Under the pieces are notes generated by a model, which saw nothing but the letters and a program-made list of their open reading frames with translations, searched no databases and was not told the DNA's origin. 64,000 nucleotides of DNA from Stenotrophomonas sp046736075. GTDB taxonomy: Bacteria > Pseudomonadota > Gammaproteobacteria > Xanthomonadales > Xanthomonadaceae. Each line of letters begins with the position of its first letter. Position 1 is the first letter of the stretch. The stretch spans positions 2,976,001-3,040,000 of the forward strand of contig NZ_CP177163.1 in the NCBI RefSeq assembly GCF_046736075.1. The letters are read 5' to 3'. Of the stretch, positions 40,688 through 49,298 are shown in pieces. The position numbers and the translations under genes are program-made.

Positions 40688-43126
40688 TTACCAGTCGTAC
40701 GACATGCCCAGCTGCGCCGTGGCTTCGCGGTAGCCGCTGTCGCCGCGCATCAGCCCCAGCCCACCCCAGGCCGAGAAGCCCGACCCGAACGCAACGTTGG
40801 CGCCGCCGCTGAGCGCATAGCGGTTGCGCGGGGTGCTGGCGCGCAGCGCTTCGTCATCGAAGGCGATGCCGTTGCTGGCACCGTCGCGGTACCAGTTCAC
40901 CGCCATGTACGGACGCACGGCCGCGCCACTGTCGCGCGTGGCTTCACCCTCGATGCGCACGCCCAGCCGGCCGGACAGGCCGTCTTCGCCCAGGCTGCGC
41001 ACGATGGTGCCGTTGGTCTCGCGATGCTGGTCGGTGGACGCGTCGGTGTAGACCAGCTGCAGTTCCGGCTGCAGGCGCAGTGCCATCGCGCCGATCTGGC
41101 CGATGTCCATGCGATAGCCGGCTTCCAGCGAGGACTGCCACAGGTCGGCGTCATAGCGCTCGGTGTCCAGGCCGTCGCCTTCGACACGGTTGCGGAACTG
41201 GCCGCGCTGCACCGATGCGTCCACGTACAGGGCGTCATTGCTCCAGCTGCCGTACACGCCGGCCGCGCCGCCTTCGACCTTGCCGCGTGCGCTGTACCCG
41301 GTCAGGTCCGAGCGCGAGGTCGCCTGCGACTGCGCGGCGGTAAGCATTACACCCACGCGGCCACGGTCGGCATCGAACACACCGATGTCCGCACCGATCT
41401 GCAGGCGCGAGCGGTCCACCTTGAGCTCGAGCTGGTCTTCCACCGCGCCCAGGCGGCTGTGGGTGGCGTCGACCGTGGCCCACGCATGCACGCCGTCGTT
41501 GCCGGCGGCCTGGTCGCCATTGCGGTCGCGCCAGGTGTGGCGCAGCAGTTGGGTAAGCGCGAACTGGTTGGCCAGGTAGGCGCCGGCTTCCGGGCGCAGC
41601 ACCGGCACCGGGTCCACCGGGTCGATGGGATCAACCGGATCAACAGGGTCCACGGGATCAACCGGTTCGACCGGCAGCGTCGGCTGGCACGCCGGCAGGC
41701 TCGGATCGGCATCGCACGGGTCCGGCGGCGGCAGGATCTCCGAGCGCAGGTACCAGTTTCCGTCGGCACCCTTGACCAGGAAATACTCATATTGCCCGCC
41801 GACGGCGCGGCCGATCAGGTCGAACTGCGCGTTGGATTCACCGCCGATGTTGATCAGCTCGATGCCCAGGTCGGTCTTCGCACCGGCACCGCCGGCATTG
41901 CGCACACGCACGCCGGCCTGGCCTTCGGCATCGCCGGTGATGACCAGTCTGTCGGTGGCCGAGCCGTCGTCGCCCAGCACGGTGTTGAACACCAGCGTGC
42001 CGCCATTGCCGAAGAACTCATCCACGGTGAGCGTATTGAACGTGCTGCCATTGCCGAGCGCGACCGTACCGGTGGCGTCGAGCTGCAGCCGGCCCACAGT
42101 GCTGTCGCCGGTGAGCATCCAGGTGCTGTCGGTGCCGACGGTGGCGGAGGTGACGTTGGTGAAGCGGCCGTCGATGCGCGCCTTGTTGCGCAGCAGGACG
42201 TCGAGGGTGCCGTTGACGGTGCTGGTATCGAAGGTGATATCGCCGGCGAGACGCGCATCATCCACGGTGAAGTCGATCGTGCTTGTGCCGGTAGCGATGC
42301 TCCCATCGAGAGAACTGACCAGCAGCAGGTTGCCATCGCCGCTGAGCAGCTCGGCGTTGTTGGCGATCAGAATGTCATAGGTGTTGTTGACGGCACCAAA
42401 CGGTGCAATCTGCAGTGCTGCGCCACGGCCGGCCCGAAGGGTGGAGGCGTTCACCCGCAGCCTGATCGTGTCGGTGGATTGCAGATGGCCCAGGAAGTAG
42501 GCGCCGACGTTTGCGGCATCGATATACGAGCCATTGATGATGTCCACGCGGCCGCTGCTCATGCGCACGCCGATGCCGGAGTTGGCGTCCGGTGCAGTGG
42601 GGTTGTCGGCGACCGTTACCCGGGTGGAATCCAGGATGGCATGAGCCTGCCGGACCGTTGCGCCTGGAGCACCCGTGAGGTCGATGCCGGTACTTGCCGA
42701 GTTGCCGCCAACGATACCGGAGACGACGATGTTGCTGCCGATCAGGTGTGCCGTCGTATCTCCCGTCAACTGGACCTGGCCCAGGATCGACGCGTTGGTG
42801 GCACGCAATGAAGAAGTGCCATACAGCGCTATTGCGTAATTGCCTGGGTTGGACGCGGGTCGCCCAACCGTTGCGCCGGTCAGTTCGACGTTCGATCCGC
42901 CGGACGCAGAGATGGTGTAGGTCTGGCCACCGACGACCACCAGTCGCGAGCCATTCTGGAGATCCCACTCTTCGGGCGCATCACCGGCCACCACCTCGGC
43001 CTCCTCGCCATTGAGCTGACGGGCATCCAGTTCGCCAGCCGGAAGGGAGGCCAGCGCCAGCAGCACGGCACAGGCAAGCGGGCGGACCGACGGGCATCCG
43101 CCGGCAGTGGACGTCATCGCGTTCAT
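40688..43126 (-). CDS. Autotransporter (type V) protein, copy 1
   Basis: The product has 812 residues. It has a signal peptide after a short basic extension (CPSVRPLACAVLLALASLPAGELDA) and a beta-helix-like passenger of about 450 residues rich in Gly/Asn/Thr/Val turns (e.g. IINGSYIDAANVGAYF, GRGAALQIAPFG). A Pro/Asp linker of seven x-P-V/I units follows (about 487-507), then the barrel AYLANQFALTQLLRHTWRDRNGD...QLGMSYDW, a pertactin-type domain ending in an aromatic residue. The passenger is probably a surface adhesin or a biofilm protein. No protease triad is seen. It is the last of four tandem copies in transcription order and runs convergently into thiL. Confidence 0.9.
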   Translation of the reverse strand: MNAMTSTAGGCPSVRPLACAVLLALASLPAGELDARQLNGEEAEVVAGDAPEEWDLQNGSRLVVVGGQTYTISASGGSNVELTGATVGRPASNPGNYAIALYGTSSLRATNASILGQVQLTGDTTAHLIGSNIVVSGIVGGNSASTGIDLTGAPGATVRQAHAILDSTRVTVADNPTAPDANSGIGVRMSSGRVDIINGSYIDAANVGAYFLGHLQSTDTIRLRVNASTLRAGRGAALQIAPFGAVNNTYDILIANNAELLSGDGNLLLVSSLDGSIATGTSTIDFTVDDARLAGDITFDTSTVNGTLDVLLRNKARIDGRFTNVTSATVGTDSTWMLTGDSTVGRLQLDATGTVALGNGSTFNTLTVDEFFGNGGTLVFNTVLGDDGSATDRLVITGDAEGQAGVRVRNAGGAGAKTDLGIELINIGGESNAQFDLIGRAVGGQYEYFLVKGADGNWYLRSEILPPPDPCDADPSLPACQPTLPVEPVDPVDPVDPVDPIDPVDPVPVLRPEAGAYLANQFALTQLLRHTWRDRNGDQAAGNDGVHAWATVDATHSRLGAVEDQLELKVDRSRLQIGADIGVFDADRGRVGVMLTAAQSQATSRSDLTGYSARGKVEGGAAGVYGSWSNDALYVDASVQRGQFRNRVEGDGLDTERYDADLWQSSLEAGYRMDIGQIGAMALRLQPELQLVYTDASTDQHRETNGTIVRSLGEDGLSGRLGVRIEGEATRDSGAAVRPYMAVNWYRDGASNGIAFDDEALRASTPRNRYALSGGANVAFGSGFSAWGGLGLMRGDSGYREATAQLGMSYDW

Positions 43127-43435
43127 CGTCTTGATCTCGTGTCAGAAGGAAAAGCGTGGCTGAGCACGTCAAGCGATAGCCGCGCCCCCGTCGGCGCGCT
43201 CACCAGGATGCCGATTCCTCCTGTGGAGATAAGGGCACTGTGAAGTTGACGGGGCCGCATGCGACACAGGGTGTCCAGCGAAGACGCGCAGTGTCGCGGT
43301 GCCAGGTCGTGCAACCCATGCAAGAAATTGCAGAAGCACCGCGTCTATGGTGCGCGGCCATCGCGCGTTCAGATGGCCAACGCAGGAACGCCGGGCAGTG
43401 CCCGGCGTTCCTGTCTGTACTGCAGGCGGCACGCC
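43127..43435. other. Leader between autotransporters 1 and 2 (no convincing gene)
   Basis: The 309 bases serve as upstream region of copy 1 and downstream region of copy 2 (minus strand). They hold a hairpin at 43384-43412, an AGGAGG ribosome-site-like sequence on the minus strand (43217-43222) and a short frame that ends in ATGA overlap with the copy 1 start. They are a diverged version of the two near-identical spacers at 46247 and 48991. Confidence 0.6.
43384..43412 (-). terminator. Hairpin after autotransporter 2
   Basis: AGGAACGCCGGGC and GCCCGGCGTTCCT form a perfect 13-bp stem with loop AGT, 24 bases past the stop. There is no long T-run. It corresponds to the hairpins after copies 3 and 4. 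Confidence 0.6.
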
Positions 43436-46246
43436 TTACCAGTCGTACGACATGCCCAGCTGCGCCGTGGCTTCGCGGTAGCCGCTGTCGCCGCGCATCA
43501 GGCCCAGCCCACCCCAGGCCGAGAAGCCCGACCCGAACGCAACTTTGGCGCCGCCGCTGAGCGCATAGCGGTTGCGCGGGGTGCTCGCGCGCAGCGCTTC
43601 GTCATCGAAGGCGATGCCGTTGCTGGCACCGTCGCGGTACCAGTTCACTGCCATGTACGGACGCACGGCCGCGCCACTGTCGCGCGTGGCTTCACCTTCG
43701 ATGCGCACGCCCAGCCGGCCGGACAGGCCGTCTTCGCCCAGGCTGCGCACGATGGTGCCGTTGGTCTCGCGATGCTGGTCGGTGGACGCGTCGGTGTAGA
43801 CCAGCTGCAGCTCAGGCTGCAGGCGCAGTGCCATCGCGCCGATGCGGCCGATGTCCATGCGATAGCCGGCTTCCAGCGAGGACTGCCACAGGTCGGCATC
43901 GTAGCGCTCGGTGTCCAGGCCGTCGCCTTCGACACGGTTGCGGAACTGGCCGCGCTGCACCGAGGCGTCCACGTACAGCGCATCATTGCTCCAGCTGCCA
44001 TACACGCCGGCCGCGCCGCCTTCGACCTTGCCGCGTGCGCTGTAACCGGTCAGGCCCGAGCGCGAGGTGGCCTGGGACTGCGCGGCGGTGAGCATCACGC
44101 CCACGCGGCCACGGTCGGCATCGAACACACCGATGTCCGCACCGATCTGCAGGCGCGAGCGGTCGACCTTGAGATCGAGCTGGTCTTCCACCGCGCCCAG
44201 GCGGCTGTGGGTGGAATCGATCGTGGCCCAGGCATGCACCCCGTCGTTGCCGGCGGCGTGGTCGCCGTTGCGGTCGCGCCAGGTGTGGCGCAGCAGCTGG
44301 GTGAGGGCGAACTGATTGGCCAGGTAGGCGCCGGCTTCCGGGCGCAGCACCGGCACCGGATCGACGGGGTCCACCGGGTCAACAGGGTCTACCGGGTCAA
44401 CAGGGTCTACCGGGTCGATCGGGTCGATGGGATCCACAGGGTCCACGGGATCAACCGGTTCGACCGGCAGCGTCGGCTGGCACGCCGGCAGGCTCGGATC
44501 GGCATCGCACGGGTCCGGCGGCGGCAGGATCTCCGAGCGCAGGTACCAGTTTCCGTCGGCACCCTTGACCAGGAAATACTCGTATTGCCCGCCGACGGCG
44601 CGCCCGATCAGGTCGAACTGCGCGTTGGATTCACCGCCGATGTTGATCAGCTCGATGCCCAGGTCGGTCTTCGCACCGGCACCGCCGGCGTTGCGCACAC
44701 GCACGCCGGCCTGGCCTTCGGCATCGCCGGTGATGACCAGTCTGTCGGTGGCCGAGCTGTCATCGCCGAGCACGGTGTTGAACACCAGCGTGCCGCCATT
44801 GCCGAGGAACTCATCCACGGTGAGCGTATTGAACGTGCTGCCGTCACCAAGCTCGAGGATGGTCGCGCCGCGCATCGCGAAATGACCAACCCTGCTGTCG
44901 CCGGTCATTCGCCAGCGGGCATTGGTGAGCTGGAAATCATCGATGTTGTTGGCTGCTCCGACCAAGACACTGTTGTTCTCAAGCAGCACTGATACATTTG
45001 TCCGCTCGTGGGCAACCAGGTCCCCGATCAGATGAGACTCGGAGGCCGTCAGTGCAACAGTGCCACCACCAAAAGCATTCAGCGCAACCGCACCCGTGAC
45101 GCGCGAGCCGCGGCTCAGATCGATGAATGCCGTGTGTCCTGCGTTGGTGCCTGCATCGAGGCCCGGCCCTGTCCCAGCACCGACTGCCGAACCGTCCAGT
45201 TTCAGGTTGCTGTCGGCCGAGTATGCGAACACTGCGATCCCTTTGCCAGCGCCGGACAGCATCGATCCCCGCACCGTTGCGGTCGCGTTGTTGATCTGAA
45301 GGGCACTGCTGTTGGAGGATGTGCCGCCAACAAGGATCGAGTTGGAGATCTCCAGCGTTGTGCCAGCGCCCACCCAGGCTGCTAGGTTCCCCGAGGTAAT
45401 GGCGCTGTCGGACAGCCGGACGATGCCGCCGGCACCACTGCCGGGCCCGAACCCTATATAAAGCCCGACCCCCTCGCTGTTGATCGTGGTACGACGCAGC
45501 TGGGCCTCACCAGCGCGGACTTCAATGCCTATGTCAGAGGATGTCACGCGCAGATCTTCGGCGGACACGTGGCCGCCAATCTGCAGAATGCCTTGCACAT
45601 TGCCTCCCGCACCGTTGGCGATCACGTCTACGTTTCGCAGTTCCAAGGTGCCACCCTGGTTCGAGAAAGCGCGGGTTGCCACTGTGATCTTGCTGTCGGC
45701 CACGTCCACATGCGTATCAAGACCGTCCTGGCGAAAGCCAATGTAGTCCGACTCAATCGTCATCTGGTGCATGGAGAGGCTGCTGCCGGACAGAATGAAG
45801 CCTGCACTCGGCTCATTCCCTTCGGTTGCGATGATGCTGCTGTTTGCCAGCACGGCCCTGGAGGCTTCGCTGAGCTGCACGGAGCCGGTGATGCTGGCGC
45901 CCTCGGCGTTCAGCGTTGCGCCTCGTGCGACCACATGTCTACTGGTGGCTCCGGGCGCCAAGGTAAGGGTAGCCCCAGCGTGCACGCTCCAGATCTCAGT
46001 AGCGTCGCCTTCGTAGACCGTATGTGAGGTGCCTGGTGCAACCGTGCCGGCCAATGCCGCCGTTGGCGACAGAGAGATGGCCAGAAGAATGGGCAGTAAC
46101 TCCAGCGCAAGCGGACGCAGCCGCGGGTGGGCGTGAGGCAGGTGTGACCCCAGGAGTGAGCGCACGTCTGCATCCGCAGGGACCACGGCACAGGCAAGCG
46201 GGCGGACCGACGGGCGGCCGGCGGCAGTGGACGTCATCGCGTTCAT
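43436..46246 (-). CDS. Autotransporter (type V) protein, copy 2, with distinct passenger
   Basis: The product has 936 residues, the longest and most divergent of the four. The first 22 residues (MNAMTSTAAGRPSVRPLACAV) match the other copies, then the sequence changes to a second hydrophobic signal (LLPILLAISLSPTAALA), so the N-terminus is a mosaic. The passenger is a different beta-helix (e.g. AGATLTLAPGATSRHVVARGATLNAEGASITGSVQLSEA) without the NLQNGSRL opening. From GDGSTFNTLTVDEFLGNGG on, the protein is nearly identical to its neighbours. The Pro/Asp linker has 12 units (about 596-631). The barrel ends QLGMSYDW. It is probably an adhesin. Confidence 0.9.
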   Translation of the reverse strand: MNAMTSTAAGRPSVRPLACAVVPADADVRSLLGSHLPHAHPRLRPLALELLPILLAISLSPTAALAGTVAPGTSHTVYEGDATEIWSVHAGATLTLAPGATSRHVVARGATLNAEGASITGSVQLSEASRAVLANSSIIATEGNEPSAGFILSGSSLSMHQMTIESDYIGFRQDGLDTHVDVADSKITVATRAFSNQGGTLELRNVDVIANGAGGNVQGILQIGGHVSAEDLRVTSSDIGIEVRAGEAQLRRTTINSEGVGLYIGFGPGSGAGGIVRLSDSAITSGNLAAWVGAGTTLEISNSILVGGTSSNSSALQINNATATVRGSMLSGAGKGIAVFAYSADSNLKLDGSAVGAGTGPGLDAGTNAGHTAFIDLSRGSRVTGAVALNAFGGGTVALTASESHLIGDLVAHERTNVSVLLENNSVLVGAANNIDDFQLTNARWRMTGDSRVGHFAMRGATILELGDGSTFNTLTVDEFLGNGGTLVFNTVLGDDSSATDRLVITGDAEGQAGVRVRNAGGAGAKTDLGIELINIGGESNAQFDLIGRAVGGQYEYFLVKGADGNWYLRSEILPPPDPCDADPSLPACQPTLPVEPVDPVDPVDPIDPIDPVDPVDPVDPVDPVDPVDPVPVLRPEAGAYLANQFALTQLLRHTWRDRNGDHAAGNDGVHAWATIDSTHSRLGAVEDQLDLKVDRSRLQIGADIGVFDADRGRVGVMLTAAQSQATSRSGLTGYSARGKVEGGAAGVYGSWSNDALYVDASVQRGQFRNRVEGDGLDTERYDADLWQSSLEAGYRMDIGRIGAMALRLQPELQLVYTDASTDQHRETNGTIVRSLGEDGLSGRLGVRIEGEATRDSGAAVRPYMAVNWYRDGASNGIAFDDEALRASTPRNRYALSGGAKVAFGSGFSAWGGLGLMRGDSGYREATAQLGMSYDW
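44354..44461 (-). repeat. Twelve 9-bp repeats encoding the D-P-V/I linker
   Basis: Twelve consecutive nonamers (GAC CCG GTG type) code for EPV, DPV and DPI triplets between passenger and barrel. The other three copies have seven units each (41606-41668, 47473-47535, 50217-50279). Slippage or unequal exchange would change linker length without changing frame. Confidence 0.85.
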
Positions 46247-46554
46247 CGTCTTGATCTCGTGTCAGAAGGAAAAGCATGGCTGAGCACTTCAAGCGATAGC
46301 CGCGCCCCCGTCAGCGCGCTCCCCAGGATGCCTATTCCTCCTGTGGAGATGATGGCGCTGTGAAACCGACCGGGCCGCATGCGACACAGGGTGTCCAGCG
46401 AGGACGCGCAGTGTCGCGGTGACAGGTCTTGCAACCCATGCAACAACTTGCAGATAAGTCGCGCCTATCGGGGGTGTCCATCCGGCATTCAGGTCGCCAG
46501 AACAAAGGACGCCGGGCAATGCCCGGCGTCCTTGTCGGTAGTGCCAGCAGTGAC
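46247..46554. repeat. Near-identical spacer upstream of autotransporter 2
   Basis: These 308 bases repeat almost exactly at 48991-49298, 2744 bases further on. On the minus strand they contain the copy 3 terminator hairpin, an AGGAGG at 46337-46342 and a leader frame whose TGA overlaps the copy 2 ATG. They appear to be the promoter/leader shared by the family. No gene with family resemblance is seen. Confidence 0.75.
46505..46533 (-). terminator. Terminator of autotransporter 3
   Basis: AAGGACGCCGGGC and GCCCGGCGTCCTT form a perfect 13-bp stem (loop AAT/ATT). On the minus strand it is followed by the T-rich tail TGTTCT. It lies 22 bases after the stop. Confidence 0.7.
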
Positions 46555-48990
46555 TTACCAGTCGTACGACATGCCCAGCTGCGCCGTGGCTTCGCGGTAG
46601 CCGCTGTCGCCGCGCATCAGCCCCAGCCCACCCCAGGCCGAGAAGCCCGACCCGAACGCAACGTTGGCGCCGCCGCTGAGCGCATAGCGGTTGCGCGGGG
46701 TGCTGGCGCGCAGCGCTTCGTCATCGAAGGCGATGCCGTTGCTGGCACCGTCGCGGTACCAGTTCACCGCCATGTACGGGCGTACCGCCGCGCCGTTGTC
46801 GCCCTTGGACTCGCCCTCGATGCGCACGCCGAGCCGGCCGGACAAACCGTCTTCGCCCAGGCTGCGCACGATGGTGCCGTTGGTCTCGCGATGCTGGTCG
46901 GTGGACGCGTCGGTGTAGATCAGCTGCAGCTCCGGCTGCAGGCGCAGTGCCATCGCGCCGATGCGGCCGATGTCCATGCGATAGCCGGCTTCCAGCGAGG
47001 ACTGCCACAGGTCGGCGTCATAGCGCTCGGCATCCAGGCCATCGCCTTCGACGCGGTTGCGGAACTGGCCGCGCTGCACCGACGCATCCAGGTAGAGGGC
47101 GTCATTGCTCCAGCTGCCGTATACGCCGGCCGCGCCGCCTTCCACCTTGCCGCGTGCGCTGTAGCCAGTGAGGGCCGAGCGCGAGGTGGCCTGCGACTGC
47201 GCGGCGGTCAGCATCACGCCCACGCGGCCACGGTCGGCGTCGAACACACCGATGTCCGCACCGATCTGCAGGCGCGAGCGGTCCACCTTGAGCTCGAGCT
47301 GGTCTTCGACCGCGCCCAGGCGGCTGTGGGTGGAATCGATCGTGGCCCAGGCATGCACGCCGTCGTTGCCGGCGGCCTGGTCGCCATTGCGGTCGCGCCA
47401 GGTGTGGCGCAGCAGCTGGGTGAGCGCGAACTGATTGGCCAGGTAGGCACCGGTTTCCGGGCGCAGTACCGGGACCGGGTCCACCGGGTCGATGGGATCA
47501 ACCGGATCAACAGGGTCCACGGGATCAACCGGTTCGACCGGCAGCGTCGGCTGGCACGCCGGCAGGCTCGGGTCGGCATCGCACGGGTCCGGCGGCGGCA
47601 GGATCTCCGAGCGCAGGTACCAGTTCCCATCGGCGCCCTTGACCAGGAAGTACTCGTATTGCCCACCGACGGCGCGCCCGATCAGATCGAACTGCGCGTT
47701 GGAGGCGCCGCCGATGTTGATCAACTCGATGCCCAGGTCGGTCTTCGCACCGGCACCGCCGGCATTGCGCACACGCACGCCAGCCTGGCCTTCGGCGTCG
47801 CCGGTGATGACCAGTCTGTCGGTGGCCGAGCCGTCGTCGCCCAGCACGGTGTTGAACACCAGCGTGCCGCCATTGCCGAGAAACTCGTCCACGGTGAGCG
47901 TATTGAACGTGCTGCCATTGCCGAGAGCGACGGTGCCGGTGGCGTCGAGCTGCAGCCGGCCAACATCGCTGTCGCCGGTGAGCATCCAGGTGCTGTCGGT
48001 GCCAACCGTGGCGGAAGTGACGTTGATGAAGCGGCCGTCGATGCGCGCCTTGTTGCGCAGCAGGACGTCGAGGGTGCCTTTGGCGACACGGTCATCGAAC
48101 CTGACGTCGCCCTGCAGGGACGCGTTGTCGACAGTGAAGTTGACCGTGGCCTGCGAATTGGGAAATCCGGAGAAAGTGTTGACCAGCAGCAGATGCCCAT
48201 CGCCGGCAAACAGCTTTGCGCCGTTGGCCACCACGATGTCATATTCCGCCGGTGAATGTGCCGCCACCTGGATGGCAGCGCCCCGGCCGGAGCGCAGGGT
48301 GGCGTTGTCCACGCGCAGGCGGATGGGTACATCGTTCATGCCTTCTGCAAACAGCTGCGCAGCCACATTGGCGGCGTCGATGTACGATCCGTTGACGATG
48401 TCGATGTGGCCGTGCGACATCCGCACGCCGAGACCACTGAAGGTGTCATTCGCTTCATCGGTGTCCTCGACGAGAATCCGGGTCGCATCCAGCACCAGCC
48501 GGGCGTTTACGGGGATTCCGCTTGCGGGGCTCCTGACCATCTGGGCGCCAACGCTCAAGCGCTCGTTTGCGTCCATGCCATCTGCCCGTGTCACCAGAAT
48601 GGTGCTGTTGGTCAGCCGGGCCGAGGAATCGCGGCCGACATAGATCGAGCCTCCTTTGAATGTCGTCGCATTGGCCTCGAGCGTACTCCCGTCGTACAGC
48701 GTCACCGCATTCTGGAGACCACTACGACGCACCGTAGCGCCCTCCAGAATCACCTGTGAGGTGCTTCCGGCACTGATGGTGCCGGTCTCACCACCCCGCA
48801 CCGTCAGCCGTGATGCATTGATGAGACCCCACGCCTCAGGCACATCACCGTCCACCACCTCGGCCTCCTCGCCATTGAGCTGACGGGCATCCAGTTCACC
48901 TGCGGGAAGGGAGGCCAGCGCCAGAAGCACGGCACAGGCAAGCGGGCGGACCGACGGGCGGCCGGCGGCAGTGGACGTCATCGCGTTCAT
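46555..48990 (-). CDS. Autotransporter (type V) protein, copy 3
   Basis: The product has 811 residues: the same signal region as copy 1 (SVRPLACAVLLALASLPAGELDARQLNGEEAEVV), then a passenger related to copies 1 and 4 but diverged in its first 250 residues (WGLINASRLTVRGGETGTISAG...). The shared block RIDGRFINVTSATVGTDSTWMLTGDS follows, then a seven-unit Pro/Asp linker (about 486-506) and the barrel ending QLGMSYDW. In the barrel, one short patch (GESKGDNGAAVRP) differs from the GEATRDSGAAVRP of the others, a sign of patchwork exchange. It is a predicted surface adhesin. Confidence 0.9.
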   Translation of the reverse strand: MNAMTSTAAGRPSVRPLACAVLLALASLPAGELDARQLNGEEAEVVDGDVPEAWGLINASRLTVRGGETGTISAGSTSQVILEGATVRRSGLQNAVTLYDGSTLEANATTFKGGSIYVGRDSSARLTNSTILVTRADGMDANERLSVGAQMVRSPASGIPVNARLVLDATRILVEDTDEANDTFSGLGVRMSHGHIDIVNGSYIDAANVAAQLFAEGMNDVPIRLRVDNATLRSGRGAAIQVAAHSPAEYDIVVANGAKLFAGDGHLLLVNTFSGFPNSQATVNFTVDNASLQGDVRFDDRVAKGTLDVLLRNKARIDGRFINVTSATVGTDSTWMLTGDSDVGRLQLDATGTVALGNGSTFNTLTVDEFLGNGGTLVFNTVLGDDGSATDRLVITGDAEGQAGVRVRNAGGAGAKTDLGIELINIGGASNAQFDLIGRAVGGQYEYFLVKGADGNWYLRSEILPPPDPCDADPSLPACQPTLPVEPVDPVDPVDPVDPIDPVDPVPVLRPETGAYLANQFALTQLLRHTWRDRNGDQAAGNDGVHAWATIDSTHSRLGAVEDQLELKVDRSRLQIGADIGVFDADRGRVGVMLTAAQSQATSRSALTGYSARGKVEGGAAGVYGSWSNDALYLDASVQRGQFRNRVEGDGLDAERYDADLWQSSLEAGYRMDIGRIGAMALRLQPELQLIYTDASTDQHRETNGTIVRSLGEDGLSGRLGVRIEGESKGDNGAAVRPYMAVNWYRDGASNGIAFDDEALRASTPRNRYALSGGANVAFGSGFSAWGGLGLMRGDSGYREATAQLGMSYDW

Positions 48991-49298
48991 CGTCTTGATC
49001 TCGTGTCAGAAGGAAAAGCATGGCTGAGCACTTCAAGCGATAGCCGCGCCCCCGTCAGCGCGCTCCCCAGGATGCCTATTCCTCCTGTGGAGATGATGGC
49101 GCTGTGAAACCGACCGGGCCGCATGCGACACAGGGTGTCCAGCGAGGACGCGCAGTGTCGCGGTGACAGGTCTTGCAACCCATGCAACAACTTGCAGATA
49201 AGTCGCGCCTATCGGGGGTGTCCATCCGGCATTCAGGTCGCCAGAACAAAGGACGCCGGGCAATGCCCGGCGTCCTTGTCGGTAGTGCCAGCAGTGAC
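48991..49298. repeat. Near-identical spacer upstream of autotransporter 3
   Basis: This is a copy of 46247-46554 with no or very few changes, including hairpin, AGGAGG and overlapping leader frame. It is evidence for a recent duplication of a unit of about 2.74 kb. No separate gene is supported. Confidence 0.75.
49249..49277 (-). terminator. Terminator of autotransporter 4
   Basis: The same 13-bp stem as at 46505 (AAGGACGCCGGGC/GCCCGGCGTCCTT), 22 bases after the stop and followed on the minus strand by TGTTCT. Confidence 0.7.

Noticed and set aside
46429..48255. Long plus-strand frames opposite the autotransporters (also at 43259 and 49173)
   Set aside because: They repeat only because the autotransporters repeat. 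The translations are mirror images of the barrel coding sequence and have no recognisable domain.
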